A program made the position numbers and the translations under genes. The notes below the pieces were generated by a model, which ran no database searches, was not told the DNA's origin, and saw nothing but the letters and a program-made list of their open reading frames with translations. Of a stretch of 64,000 nucleotides of DNA, positions 17,663 to 25,654 are shown in pieces. Source of the stretch: Prevotella sp. (GTDB lineage Bacteria > Bacteroidota > Bacteroidia > Bacteroidales > Bacteroidaceae). The stretch lies in NCBI GenBank assembly GCA_017645645.1, contig JAGCOB010000022.1:1-64000 (forward strand). The letters run 5' to 3'. How positions within the stretch are numbered: position 1 is the stretch's first letter; the number at the start of each line of letters is the position of its first letter.

Positions 17663-19228
17663 ATGAAAACAAAATTCTTACTTTTCCTTTCCGCCCTGAT
17701 GCTGACGGCTACGAGAGCGAAGGCGGACGATAGTGGTACAATCGCAGGTGAAGATATTGCCTGGAACTATGTCGATGCCACCAAGACCCTCACTATTACT
17801 TATACCGGTAGTGCTTCCTCCAAGGCTATGCCAGACATCGAGTATTCTAAAGATTGGGATAAAACTACCGTTAGAGAAGTTGCCGAACATGTTGTCATTG
17901 GCGATAAGATTAGTTCTATCGGAAACAACGCCTTTCGCGGCTTTCAAAAATTACAAGATGTTACCTTCCCTGCAACAGGTTTTACAGGCGGTTTTGGTTC
18001 ATATTGTTTCTATAACTGCCAATGTCTGACCGCAATTAATATTCCCTCTACTGCCACAGGGGCTATCGGTTGGCTGGCTTTTAATGCGTGCAAAGCCCTG
18101 ACTGCCGTTACTATCCCAGTCGGCATTACCACCATTGATACGGATGCTTTTTCTAGTTGTACTTCTTTGGCAACTGTTACGATAAGTGCCGGCAGTGCAC
18201 TGGCCACTATCAATCTCAGAGCCTTCAATAAATGCAGTGCCCTCGCTGCAATCCATCTTGAAGATTGCGCCAGCCTGACCACCATTGGAGAGGATGCTTT
18301 CGCTTATTGTACCAGTTTGACAAGTCTCACGTTGCCTGCCAGCGTTACTTCAATCGGAGGAGGTTGGGTTTATGGTTGCAGTGCACTGCTCTATGTTGAT
18401 ATGTCTGCCATTACCAAGACAGATCTGGTGTCTGAATCAAATTTTGGATCTAACAAGATGTTCCCATATTCAGCCATGTATTATCTCGTTTATCTACCAC
18501 AGGGCAATGCGAAGATTGAAAGGAATAATGTTGTCTATTATGAAGAATCCAAATGGAAATGTTCTATGTTTTCCGCTAGTGATGAACATCCCGTTACTGT
18601 GCCCAGAGAATTTACGGCTGCACGCTGCAATTATTACCGCTCACTTGGGGCAGACGGCACCTATACCATCTGCCTGCCTTTCAACCCGACGGCTGAGACA
18701 GGTGTGACATATTACAAACTTAGTGGTGTCAGTGGCTCTACACTGACCTTTACGGAGGAGGCTGCCCCAGAACCTAACAAACCATATCTCATTACAACTA
18801 CAGGTACTGTTTCCTCTTTTGATACCTGGAAAGTCGGTGCTCTTGTCATTCCTGTAACACCTGCTTCAATGAATACTGCTGTCAGTGGTTATAAGATGGT
18901 AGGAACACTCCGTGATATCAGTCGTGCGGACGCTATCACCCTTGGTGCCTATATTCTTCAAACAGGTAATATATGGCAGCAGATGACTGATGCTGCTGCT
19001 GCCTCATCGAACATTCCTTCCTTCCGCGCCTATATCGTAGCAGATGGCGGTGGTGCTCGTAGTCTGGACATGAACCTTGGTCAGGATAATGGTGTGACAG
19101 CCGTCGAGAACATCCGTACCATCGACCGCAACGGCAATGAACAGTGGTATGACATCAATGGCAGACATATCTCAAATCCTACCAAAGGATTGTATATCAA
19201 GAATGGTAGAAAGGTAATTATTAAATAA
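17663..19228 (+). CDS. Secreted BspA-type leucine-rich repeat protein
   Basis: 521 residues, signal peptide at about 1-21. LRR_5/BspA-like repeats run from about 75 to 260 (units of the type ISSIGNNAFRGFQKLQDVTF and ITTIDTDAFSSCTSL). A beta-rich region of unknown type follows. The C-terminus WYDINGRHISNPTKGLYIKN plus a short basic tail is the form found at the end of many Prevotella secreted proteins, probably a sorting or anchoring signal. BspA-like repeats often mediate adhesion. The 52-residue peptide gene follows after 17 bases. Confidence 0.85.
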   Translation: MKTKFLLFLSALMLTATRAKADDSGTIAGEDIAWNYVDATKTLTITYTGSASSKAMPDIEYSKDWDKTTVREVAEHVVIGDKISSIGNNAFRGFQKLQDVTFPATGFTGGFGSYCFYNCQCLTAINIPSTATGAIGWLAFNACKALTAVTIPVGITTIDTDAFSSCTSLATVTISAGSALATINLRAFNKCSALAAIHLEDCASLTTIGEDAFAYCTSLTSLTLPASVTSIGGGWVYGCSALLYVDMSAITKTDLVSESNFGSNKMFPYSAMYYLVYLPQGNAKIERNNVVYYEESKWKCSMFSASDEHPVTVPREFTAARCNYYRSLGADGTYTICLPFNPTAETGVTYYKLSGVSGSTLTFTEEAAPEPNKPYLITTTGTVSSFDTWKVGALVIPVTPASMNTAVSGYKMVGTLRDISRADAITLGAYILQTGNIWQQMTDAAAASSNIPSFRAYIVADGGGARSLDMNLGQDNGVTAVENIRTIDRNGNEQWYDINGRHISNPTKGLYIKNGRKVIIK

Positions 19229-19245
19229 AAAAGGAGAACATAAAT

Positions 19246-19404
19246 ATGAAAAAGAAATATATCACCCCCAATATGGATGTTGTACTGCTGGGCACAAGCC
19301 AAAAACTTCTTGCAGGAAGTTATAGTAGTCCCATTGATCCTGGCATTCCTTCCGGACCTGCCCTTGGAAGAGATTTCGACGACGACACATTCTTCTTAGA
19401 ATAA
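19246..19404 (+). CDS. 52-residue peptide behind the LRR protein
   Basis: Starts MKKKYITPNMDVVLLGTSQK and ends in an acidic tail (RDFDDDTFFLE). It has a well-placed AAGGAG about 10 bases before the ATG, and a long hairpin follows at 19424. Short proteins of the K-Y-x-x-P-x-x-x-VV type are common in Prevotella and lack a known function. There is no classical signal peptide. The repeat-free, clearly bounded frame and its place behind the LRR gene support it as real. Confidence 0.65.
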   Translation: MKKKYITPNMDVVLLGTSQKLLAGSYSSPIDPGIPSGPALGRDFDDDTFFLE

Positions 19405-19423
19405 CACTTCCCTTATCCGAACC

Positions 19424-19465
19424 ATGACAGTGAGCCTCCATACACTGAAGGAGGCTCGCTGTCAT
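19424..19465 (+). terminator. Strong 16-bp hairpin behind the peptide gene
   Basis: Arms 19424-19439 and 19450-19465 pair over 16 bp with one wobble and a 10-base loop. No T run follows on either strand, so this may be a processing or stability hairpin instead of a simple intrinsic terminator. Confidence 0.6.
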
Positions 19466-19528
19466 AAAAGAACCGGGACTTCATCCCACCGATGGTGACG
19501 AGCCATTCGAAGAGTAAGATATTAATTA

Positions 19529-19560
19529 TTTGGCGGAATCAAAATAAATCCTTATCTTTG
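19529..19560 (+). promoter_or_regulatory. Promoter of the 19584 gene
   Basis: TTTG at 19529-19532, 20 bases, TATCTTTG at 19553-19560: a canonical promoter that starts a new transcript in the exported-protein cluster. Confidence 0.85.
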
Positions 19561-19583
19561 CAGCGACTAAATATCTAAACAAA

Positions 19584-20120
19584 ATGAAAAAAGTATTATC
19601 AATCATTGCCCTGTGTCTGTGTGTACAGTACAGTTTTGCCCTCGAGTTCTCCTTCGATAAGTTCGTAACCTTGCTGAAAAACGTGAATGCGGAAACAGCA
19701 AAAGGCTGTGGTTTCTCCTTCATCTATGCCGATGAAGACCAGCCAGAGGACGATCCAGGTACGAGCGTCACAGTGTATGGATGGGGCGTCGAGAAAGGTG
19801 AGAAGCAGGATTTCGGCTATGAGCTAAAATGTTTCTCCGACAATGCCTGTTATTTCTATTATCAGTTGGATACCTCCACGCAGGCTGCCATCTGTTTCAA
19901 GGACAAGGACGATGCCGACCGCTTCATCGAGAAAGCACTGGCATACGGCATCGTCATCATGAATGACGGCTATTATATTGCTGACGAGGAACTGCCTAAC
20001 GGTACTGTTAAGGTAGATTCGTTCAGCGACTATAGCATCCTTACTCAAATGATGAAACCCGAGTATGACGAGGATTTCCACAAAGGATTCTATGTTATCC
20101 GTTTCTATTACTTTGCATAA
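19584..20120 (+). CDS. Exported protein of unknown function
   Basis: 178 residues with a signal peptide (about 1-20, ending SFAL). The mature part is acidic with many aromatic residues and two internal cysteines; no family is recognised. It begins 24 bases after a canonical promoter, and the second YARHG gene follows after 14 bases. The signal-peptide coding region is nearly the same as that of the YARHG gene at 16684. Confidence 0.7.
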   Translation: MKKVLSIIALCLCVQYSFALEFSFDKFVTLLKNVNAETAKGCGFSFIYADEDQPEDDPGTSVTVYGWGVEKGEKQDFGYELKCFSDNACYFYYQLDTSTQAAICFKDKDDADRFIEKALAYGIVIMNDGYYIADEELPNGTVKVDSFSDYSILTQMMKPEYDEDFHKGFYVIRFYYFA

Positions 20121-20134
20121 AAAAACAAGAGAAT

Positions 20135-20845
20135 ATGAAAAAACTAATGACCATCGTGCTGATGCTGTTCTGCGCGACACTCGGCACACAAGCACAAACC
20201 ATCAAGAAGGGGGATAAGTTCTGGGACGGCTCCAACCTTTATACTGTAAAGGAAATTAGGATGGGAACCATCGTCTATATGACAACCTCACAGGACAATG
20301 AACTGACATTGGAGAAGATGGCAGGCAAGAACGGGGAGTATAAGCTGATTCCCAGTCGTCAGGCTGAGGACTGCCCCATCCGCTTTGCAGAGTTCGGCTG
20401 GCGTGTACAGTATATCCGTCAGGACGGCATGAACTTCCTCGCCGTTCGCAAGCCTAAGGGTGAAACGATGTGGACGATGGTGCTGACTCCTGATAATGAA
20501 GACAACTGTTATGGTCAGCAACAGACCTTGGAGAAAGCCAATTGGGAGGATGTCGTCAATAATACCTTATTGAATACACCCTATCTCTGGAACATTCCCC
20601 GTGAACAGTTGCGCCTGATGCGTAACGAGATCCTGGCACGTCATGGTTATGTCTTCCAGTCTAAAGACCTCCGTGAGTATTTCAGCAAGAAGAGTTGGTA
20701 TAAGCCTGTAGCAAATAACAGTGCCGTCAAACTTAATGTCATCGAGCAGACCAACGTCGAACTCATCAAGAGCGAGGAAGCTGTGGAGCCGGGACTCCAT
20801 CCTGCCGATGTCGCTGGTGATGTCGACCAGTCGGACGTAGAGTAA
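20135..20845 (+). CDS. Exported YARHG-domain protein (paralogue 2)
   Basis: 236 residues, signal peptide ending TQAQ near 21. The YARHG domain lies at about 150-210 (LRLMRNEILARHGYVFQSKD, then YFSKKSWYKP) and is closely similar to that of the protein at 16684-17625. The tail is acidic (about 212-236). Role unknown; the two paralogues frame an exported-protein cluster. The gene runs convergent to gtrA-like 20864-21301. Confidence 0.85.
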   Translation: MKKLMTIVLMLFCATLGTQAQTIKKGDKFWDGSNLYTVKEIRMGTIVYMTTSQDNELTLEKMAGKNGEYKLIPSRQAEDCPIRFAEFGWRVQYIRQDGMNFLAVRKPKGETMWTMVLTPDNEDNCYGQQQTLEKANWEDVVNNTLLNTPYLWNIPREQLRLMRNEILARHGYVFQSKDLREYFSKKSWYKPVANNSAVKLNVIEQTNVELIKSEEAVEPGLHPADVAGDVDQSDVE

Positions 20846-20863
20846 GTTGAGCATCCTGCCACC

Positions 20864-21301
20864 TTACTCATTGGACTGATTACTTTTTTCATATACGCTG
20901 TTTTTTGATTTCGTAAAGACGAAACGGAGGATGGTGAACTGTACGATCATTGCCACGAGCATGACCAGTGGAGGAGCGATGAGGCGATGGACACCCAGCC
21001 AAAGGAAGATGTTGAAGAGGACGATATGCAGGAAGTAATTCACACCATGACTGCCTGCAAAGCCTATGAAGTTCTTCCACGTCGGTGTGGTGTGGAAGGT
21101 GAAGTAATTGGTGGCAATGAAGTTATAGATGAAACTGACGATATAGCCAACGGTATAGGCGATGTTGACATCTATCCATAACTGCAGGAGGAAATACACA
21201 CCATAATGGATGGCAGCGGCGATGACTCCATTGATACAGAAGCGAAGAAACTGTCCTGTCCCACCCTTCTTTCTCGTTTCCTCAATAATCTTCGATAGCA
21301 T
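20864..21301 (-). CDS. GtrA-family membrane protein
   Basis: 145 residues with four membrane helices (about 20-40, 45-65, 85-105, 110-135). GtrA-family proteins are thought to flip polyprenyl-phosphate-linked sugars. The open frame reaches a TTG at 21313, but this lies in the -7 box, so the ATG at 21301 is used. It is divergent from the deacetylase-GT2 pair, and the GT2 (22184) is the expected donor-making partner. Confidence 0.85.
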   Translation of the reverse strand: MLSKIIEETRKKGGTGQFLRFCINGVIAAAIHYGVYFLLQLWIDVNIAYTVGYIVSFIYNFIATNYFTFHTTPTWKNFIGFAGSHGVNYFLHIVLFNIFLWLGVHRLIAPPLVMLVAMIVQFTILRFVFTKSKNSVYEKSNQSNE

Positions 21302-21310
21302 AATCCGATG

Positions 21311-21370
21311 CAAAGATACGAAGAAAATTGAAAATTGAAAGTTGAAAATTGAAAATTAATTGTATCTTTG
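21311..21370. promoter_or_regulatory. Divergent promoters with a heptamer array between them
   Basis: TATCTTTG on the minus strand (21318-21311, for the GtrA-like gene) and on the plus strand (21363-21370, for the deacetylase gene). The -33 regions of both fall inside the heptamer array 21323-21357. Confidence 0.75.
21323..21357. repeat. Heptamer array (GAAARTT)5
   Basis: Five consecutive 7-bp units, four GAAAATT and one GAAAGTT, exactly between the divergent -7 boxes of the GtrA-like gene and the deacetylase gene. Confidence 0.9.
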
Positions 21371-21387
21371 CAAAAAGATTTGCAAAG

Positions 21388-22170
21388 ATGATTCTGCTAA
21401 GTTTCGACACGGAGGAGTTTGACGTGCCTCGCGAACACGGGGTGGTGTTCTCGTTGGAGGAAGGGATGAAAGTCTCTGTTGAGGGGACTAACCGTATTTT
21501 GGACGTACTGAAAGAGAATGGCGTAAAGGCGACCTTCTTCTGTACGGGCAATTTTGCGGAGAACGCCCCAGCGGTGATGCAGCGCATCATGGACGAGGGA
21601 CATGAGATAGCGTGTCACGGGGTGGACCACTGGCAACCCCAAGAAACGGACTTCGAACGCTCGAAAGAGATCGTGGAGCGTGTATGCGGACGGAAGGTCT
21701 ATGGCTATCGCCAGCCTCGTATGTTTCCTGTGAGCGATAGCGAGATAGCACGGGTGGGCTACACCTATAACTCTTCTTTGAATCCTGCATTCATCCCCGG
21801 GCGTTATATGCATCTGACAGCCCCACGTACCTGGTTTATGAAGGGTGATGTGATGCAGATTCCTGCCTCGGTGAGTCCCTGGATTCGTTTCCCGCTGTTC
21901 TGGCTCTCCCTGCATAACCTGCCAGAAGGGTTATACCACTGGCTGGTTCGTCGCACCCTGAAGCACGACGGCTATTTCGTCACTTATTTCCATCCGTGGG
22001 AGTTCTACGACCTGAAGGAGCACCCTGAGTTCAAGATGCCGTTTATCATCAAGAACCATAGCGGCAGGGAGATGATGCAACGGCTGGACAGCCTCATCAA
22101 GATGCTTAAAGAAAAGGGGAATAAGTTTGGCACCTTCACGGAATTCGTAACGCTACACACTAAACACTAA
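21388..22170 (+). CDS. Polysaccharide deacetylase family protein
   Basis: 260 residues of the NodB-homology fold. Visible metal/catalytic motifs: FDTEEFD near 5-11, TFFCTGNF, GHEIACHGVDHW (metal histidines) and FHPWEF near the C-terminus. It removes an N-linked acyl group from a sugar; the exact substrate is unknown. The frame extends to a TTG at 21349, but the -7 box at 21363-21370 lies downstream of that, so the ATG at 21388 is chosen. A GT2 gene follows after 13 bases. ArnD-type deformylases are in the same superfamily, which is relevant to the neighbouring operon. Confidence 0.85.
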   Translation: MILLSFDTEEFDVPREHGVVFSLEEGMKVSVEGTNRILDVLKENGVKATFFCTGNFAENAPAVMQRIMDEGHEIACHGVDHWQPQETDFERSKEIVERVCGRKVYGYRQPRMFPVSDSEIARVGYTYNSSLNPAFIPGRYMHLTAPRTWFMKGDVMQIPASVSPWIRFPLFWLSLHNLPEGLYHWLVRRTLKHDGYFVTYFHPWEFYDLKEHPEFKMPFIIKNHSGREMMQRLDSLIKMLKEKGNKFGTFTEFVTLHTKH

Positions 22171-22178
22171 ACGCTACA
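22151..22178. repeat. Heptamer array across a stop-to-start junction
   Basis: Four 7-bp units in mirror order (CGCTACA, CACTAAA twice, CGCTACA). They contain the deacetylase stop codon and end just before the GT2 start at 22184. Confidence 0.8.
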
Positions 22179-22183
22179 CTCAT

Positions 22184-23125
22184 ATGATAAAACTTGCAAC
22201 TGTATCACCCTGTTATAACGAGGAGGAGGTGCTGCACCAGTCGGTGGAGCGACTGACGGTACTCTTCGAGCGTATGATTGCCGAAGGGCTTATCTCGGAC
22301 GACAGTATGATGGTGTTCGTGAATGACGGCAGTCGTGACCATACGTGGGACATCATCCGTGAACTGCATGCCCAGAACCGTTTCGTACGGGGCATCAACC
22401 TGGCACGTAACGTAGGGCACCAGAATGCTATCATGGCAGGTATGATGACTGCCAAGGAATGGGCAGATGCCGTAGTGACTATCGATGCCGACCTGCAGGA
22501 CGATATTGAGTGTATCCCCCAGATGGTGAAACATTTCGAGACAGGCAACGATATTGTCTATGGCGTAAAGGTGTCGAGGAAGGCAGACCCGCTGATGAAA
22601 CGTATGTCGGCAATGGCTTTTTATAAGATGCAGCGTTCAATGGGTGTGGAGAGCATCTACAATCATGCCGACTTCCGTTTGATGAGTAAGCGGGCTCTCC
22701 AGATGTTATCGGGTTTTGAGGAGCGTAACCTCTACCTGCGTGGACTGATTCCAATGATTGGTCTGCCATCAACGACGGTGGATGACGTGATTAGCGAGCG
22801 TCAGGCAGGAGTCTCAAAATACACGCTGAAGAAGATGCTGAACCTAGCCATGGACGGCATCACCTCATTCAGTACACGGCCTATGCAGGCCATCTTCCAT
22901 CTTGGCATCGTCTTCCTGTTGATTGCCTTCGGCATCGCCGTCTATGTCATTCACGCCTTGATTGCAGGAACGGCAGTCCCTGGTTGGTCATCCCTTATCC
23001 TGTCAATCTGGTTGGTGGGTGGTTTTATCCTCATCTCCTTAGGTGTCACTGGCACGTATATCGGCAAGATCTATACGGAGGTAAAGCGGAGACCGCTGTA
23101 CAATATTCAGGAGATTCTGAGTTAA
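22184..23125 (+). CDS. GT2 polyprenyl-phosphate sugar transferase (DPM1/GtrB/ArnC type)
   Basis: 313 residues. The catalytic domain (1-220) has SPCYNEEE near 9-16, FVNDGS, and the metal-binding DADLQDD near 106-112. Two C-terminal membrane helices follow at about 235-260 and 270-295, as in GtrB and ArnC. It transfers a sugar from a nucleotide donor to undecaprenyl phosphate at the inner face of the membrane. It shares a transcript with the deacetylase and ends at a convergent terminator. Confidence 0.9.
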   Translation: MIKLATVSPCYNEEEVLHQSVERLTVLFERMIAEGLISDDSMMVFVNDGSRDHTWDIIRELHAQNRFVRGINLARNVGHQNAIMAGMMTAKEWADAVVTIDADLQDDIECIPQMVKHFETGNDIVYGVKVSRKADPLMKRMSAMAFYKMQRSMGVESIYNHADFRLMSKRALQMLSGFEERNLYLRGLIPMIGLPSTTVDDVISERQAGVSKYTLKKMLNLAMDGITSFSTRPMQAIFHLGIVFLLIAFGIAVYVIHALIAGTAVPGWSSLILSIWLVGGFILISLGVTGTYIGKIYTEVKRRPLYNIQEILS

Positions 23126-23141
23126 ACATTGATTAGTAACA

Positions 23142-23176
23142 AAAATCATCCACATGAATTCCATGCGGATGATTTT
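23142..23176. terminator. Bidirectional terminator
   Basis: Stem AAAATCATCC / GGATGATTTT plus an inner CATG/CATG pair and an AATTC loop. It lies between the convergent GT2 gene and the 23192 gene. Confidence 0.9.
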
Positions 23177-23191
23177 ATTGTTGGTAATGTC

Positions 23192-23686
23192 TTAGTCTCT
23201 GGAAATAGGAATGTTGCTAATCTTGAGGGGCTTTTTTCTATAATCCAGTCCCCAGGCTGCGCAATTAAAGCAAAGAGATAAGCGGGCGATTGCTTCGGCA
23301 GATGTGGGGACACCTTCTATTTTGATAGAGACTTTGATGGGTACTCCGGCAGGAATATTAAATTCATCTGTCCGATTTTCTTTCCATTCATTAGTGTTGG
23401 CTACACAGATTCTAATTTTCTCGTCTTTGTAGATATTACCCTCGTCATCGTAGGCCTCATGCCAAGCACCAGTCCAGCTGGAGCCAAAATAGACTTTTTC
23501 AACATCGTTAGTACCTTCATTATTTAAAATCAAGTCAACGATAACAGTCTTGTCGCTGGCAACACAACGCTTAACCTTAACCTTGAAATCAGGATGGTTG
23601 GTGATAATCTTGATAGGTTTCTCATCCTGTGCATAGATACCTGTGACAATGAACATTGCCATCATCATCAATAAAAACTTTTTCAT
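23192..23686 (-). CDS. Exported protein, tandem paralogue B of the caspase operon
   Basis: 164 residues, signal peptide at about 1-20 (ending IYAQ). It is clearly homologous to the neighbour at 23707-24207: both have TNHPDF followed by VKVKRC, EIYDDEGN-like or EAYDDEGN, and the C-terminal NIPI(S/T)RD. Family not recognised; the beta-rich pattern suggests an immunoglobulin-like fold. An upstream frame extension to 23746 overlaps the neighbour, so the signal-peptide ATG at 23686 is used. It is the last gene of a three-gene operon. Confidence 0.75.
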   Translation of the reverse strand: MKKFLLMMMAMFIVTGIYAQDEKPIKIITNHPDFKVKVKRCVASDKTVIVDLILNNEGTNDVEKVYFGSSWTGAWHEAYDDEGNIYKDEKIRICVANTNEWKENRTDEFNIPAGVPIKVSIKIEGVPTSAEAIARLSLCFNCAAWGLDYRKKPLKISNIPISRD

Positions 23687-23706
23687 AATGCTTGTTGTTT
23701 TAGTTA

Positions 23707-24207
23707 TTAATCTCTTGTGATAGGAATATTTCTGATGATAAGCCATTTGTCCTTATCAGGCAGTCCCCAGGCATCACATATGACAACGCCTTCAAAATAG
23801 GCAATGCTTTCTGCTGTCTCTGAGAAGTTGTTGACAGAGAAACTGACTTTTGCAGGAACTCCGGGAATCAGCCGATAGCCACTCACCGCACCCTCATACG
23901 CTTTGCTGTTGGCGACTTTTACCTTGACGGTGCTATTCTCATTTCCCTTATAGGTATTGCCCTCGTCATCATATATCTCCGTCCAGTATCTCCAATTACC
24001 AGCAATGACATCAATGATGACATCCTGAGTTCCCTTGTTTATAAAGACCATATCGAGGATAAGGGATTTCCCGCTTGTCGCACAACGCTTTACCTTAACA
24101 TCAAAGTCCGGATGGTTCGTCACTATTTTCATTGGATTTTCCTGGGCATTCACATGCTGTAAGCCTAAGGCGAACATCGCCATCAAAACCAATAGAGTCT
24201 TTTTCAT
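23707..24207 (-). CDS. Exported protein, tandem paralogue A of the caspase operon
   Basis: 166 residues with a signal peptide (1-21, ending VNAQ). Paralogue of 23192-23686 with the same TNHPDF and VKVKRC blocks and two cysteines in the same places. It lies 31 bases behind the caspase-like gene and 20 bases before its paralogue. Its close linkage suggests that it is a partner or substrate of the caspase-like protein (inference only). Confidence 0.75.
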   Translation of the reverse strand: MKKTLLVLMAMFALGLQHVNAQENPMKIVTNHPDFDVKVKRCATSGKSLILDMVFINKGTQDVIIDVIAGNWRYWTEIYDDEGNTYKGNENSTVKVKVANSKAYEGAVSGYRLIPGVPAKVSFSVNNFSETAESIAYFEGVVICDAWGLPDKDKWLIIRNIPITRD

Positions 24208-24238
24208 ATTACAAATGTTTTTAATGTTATTAGTATGA

Positions 24239-25528
24239 TTATTTATTCAAACTGAGCAGTCGCCTGCGAGCCTCCTCATGTCCTGCGCCGGCAGCCAAGC
24301 GGAGCCATTTGCGTGCCGTGTCTTTGTCACGTCCGATATAGAGCAGTCCAAGTTGGTATTGTGCCTCGACATGGGACGACGTAGCAGCCTTAAGGAAATA
24401 GTTCTTTGCCGTCTCTCGATTGTGTCCGTCGTAGTTGCTGTTGATGTAGAGCATACCCATCTGGTAGTTTGCCTCGACACTGCCAGAGTCAACAGCCTCC
24501 AGGAAGTAGCCGCGCGCCTTCTCATACTGCATGGCGCGCATCTGTTTCTTTCCCTGATTGATTAAAGCCTTTACCTGTTCACTCTGATTGTCCTTCTTCA
24601 CCCTGTCGTCACTCTTGGCAACAGGTTTCTGAGCTGGAACATCCAAGACATTACGTGTCTCGATCTTCTTGGCAGCTTTGGCAGCAAGTTGCCAACTCTT
24701 CCAATCGTTGTTAACTGCCACAACACTGGGGGTCTGGCTCTTGCCGTTCTCCACCACCGACTTACGTTTCACCTGCGTGGTGACATAGTCACTCAGGTCG
24801 CCCATTGTAACAGCACCGCCTGTCTGTTGTAACTTATCCAGAAGATAATAGGTGAACATGCCATGCTTCATCGACTTATAGGGATAGGCGGTCTCATTTC
24901 CCTGGGCTGCAGAGAACACCACGGTATTGCTGCCTACAGGATTAGAGTTAGGCTTGATGGCGACACCACGCGACGAAGCCAGCATCTTGCCGTCGCGCTT
25001 GGCTCCACTGAAGCAAGCATCGAGAAAAACCATGATACTCTTGGAGTTCATCTTTCCCAATTTGTCATAAAGCACCTTGGTACTGAGGGCACTGGTGGCT
25101 GGCGACTTGCTGAAGCCGTCAACAGGCAGGAGATAGGCTTCCTTGCTATTCTCATCGGGCATACCATGACCCGTATAGTAGATGATGGCACGAGCCGTTC
25201 CATCATACGCTTTCAACGCATCTTCGAGCCAACTGAACTGATAGTTCATCTCGTTGAGAGTGGCATCAGCTACAAACCTGATATTACTCTCTGAAATGCC
25301 TAATGTTTTCTGGCAATAGATACGGAACACCTCACCATCACTCCTGGCAAAGGGGACACTCTCCTCGTACTTGTAGTTCTCGTTGGAGATAATAATGACA
25401 AAGGTATTCTCATCCTTTACGTCATTGACGAAGATCTTGGTATCCACACTATCCTGAGCCCTCACACTTCCGAGGCACAGCATCATTCCTATTACATATA
25501 ATAAGGTATATCTCATTATACTATTCAT
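24239..25528 (-). CDS. Exported caspase-like (C14) peptidase with Sel1-type repeats
   Basis: 429 residues. Signal peptide up to about 25 (SVRAQ), caspase-like domain at about 35-255 with the catalytic histidine in YYTGHG and the catalytic cysteine in FLDACFSG, then an LPxDG substrate-loop-like segment (LLPVDG). The C-terminal about 110 residues hold three or four Sel1-like repeats (YEKARGYFLEAVDSGSVEAN). Caspase-like enzymes cut after basic or acidic residues. The frame reaches 25555, but the -7 box at 25552-25559 shows that the ATG at 25528 (or 25516) is the start. It leads an operon with two exported paralogues. Confidence 0.85.
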   Translation of the reverse strand: MNSIMRYTLLYVIGMMLCLGSVRAQDSVDTKIFVNDVKDENTFVIIISNENYKYEESVPFARSDGEVFRIYCQKTLGISESNIRFVADATLNEMNYQFSWLEDALKAYDGTARAIIYYTGHGMPDENSKEAYLLPVDGFSKSPATSALSTKVLYDKLGKMNSKSIMVFLDACFSGAKRDGKMLASSRGVAIKPNSNPVGSNTVVFSAAQGNETAYPYKSMKHGMFTYYLLDKLQQTGGAVTMGDLSDYVTTQVKRKSVVENGKSQTPSVVAVNNDWKSWQLAAKAAKKIETRNVLDVPAQKPVAKSDDRVKKDNQSEQVKALINQGKKQMRAMQYEKARGYFLEAVDSGSVEANYQMGMLYINSNYDGHNRETAKNYFLKAATSSHVEAQYQLGLLYIGRDKDTARKWLRLAAGAGHEEARRRLLSLNK

Positions 25529-25551
25529 ATCAATATTCAGGTTAGTACGCC

Positions 25552-25584
25552 ACAAAAATAAGTAATATTTGTGAAACCAACAAA
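25552..25584 (-). promoter_or_regulatory. Promoter of the caspase operon
   Basis: On the minus strand: TTTG (25584-25581), 21 bases, TATTTTTG (25559-25552). It is divergent from the glycosyltransferase promoter. Confidence 0.8.
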
Positions 25585-25601
25585 TTTTAAAAATGAATTT
25601 C

Positions 25602-25632
25602 TTTGTTCTGCTCTCGATTTTTTGTACTTTTG
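25602..25632 (+). promoter_or_regulatory. Promoter of the GT1 gene
   Basis: TTTG at 25602-25605, 19 bases, TACTTTTG at 25625-25632. The GT1 start at 25655 follows 22 bases later. Confidence 0.8.
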
Positions 25633-25654
25633 CAAAGTAAAAAGGAGTAAAGAG

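Noticed and set aside
20840-20869. GAGTAAG/CTTACTC pair between two convergent genes as a terminator
   Set aside because: Only 7 bp with a 16-base loop and no T run; too weak to call.
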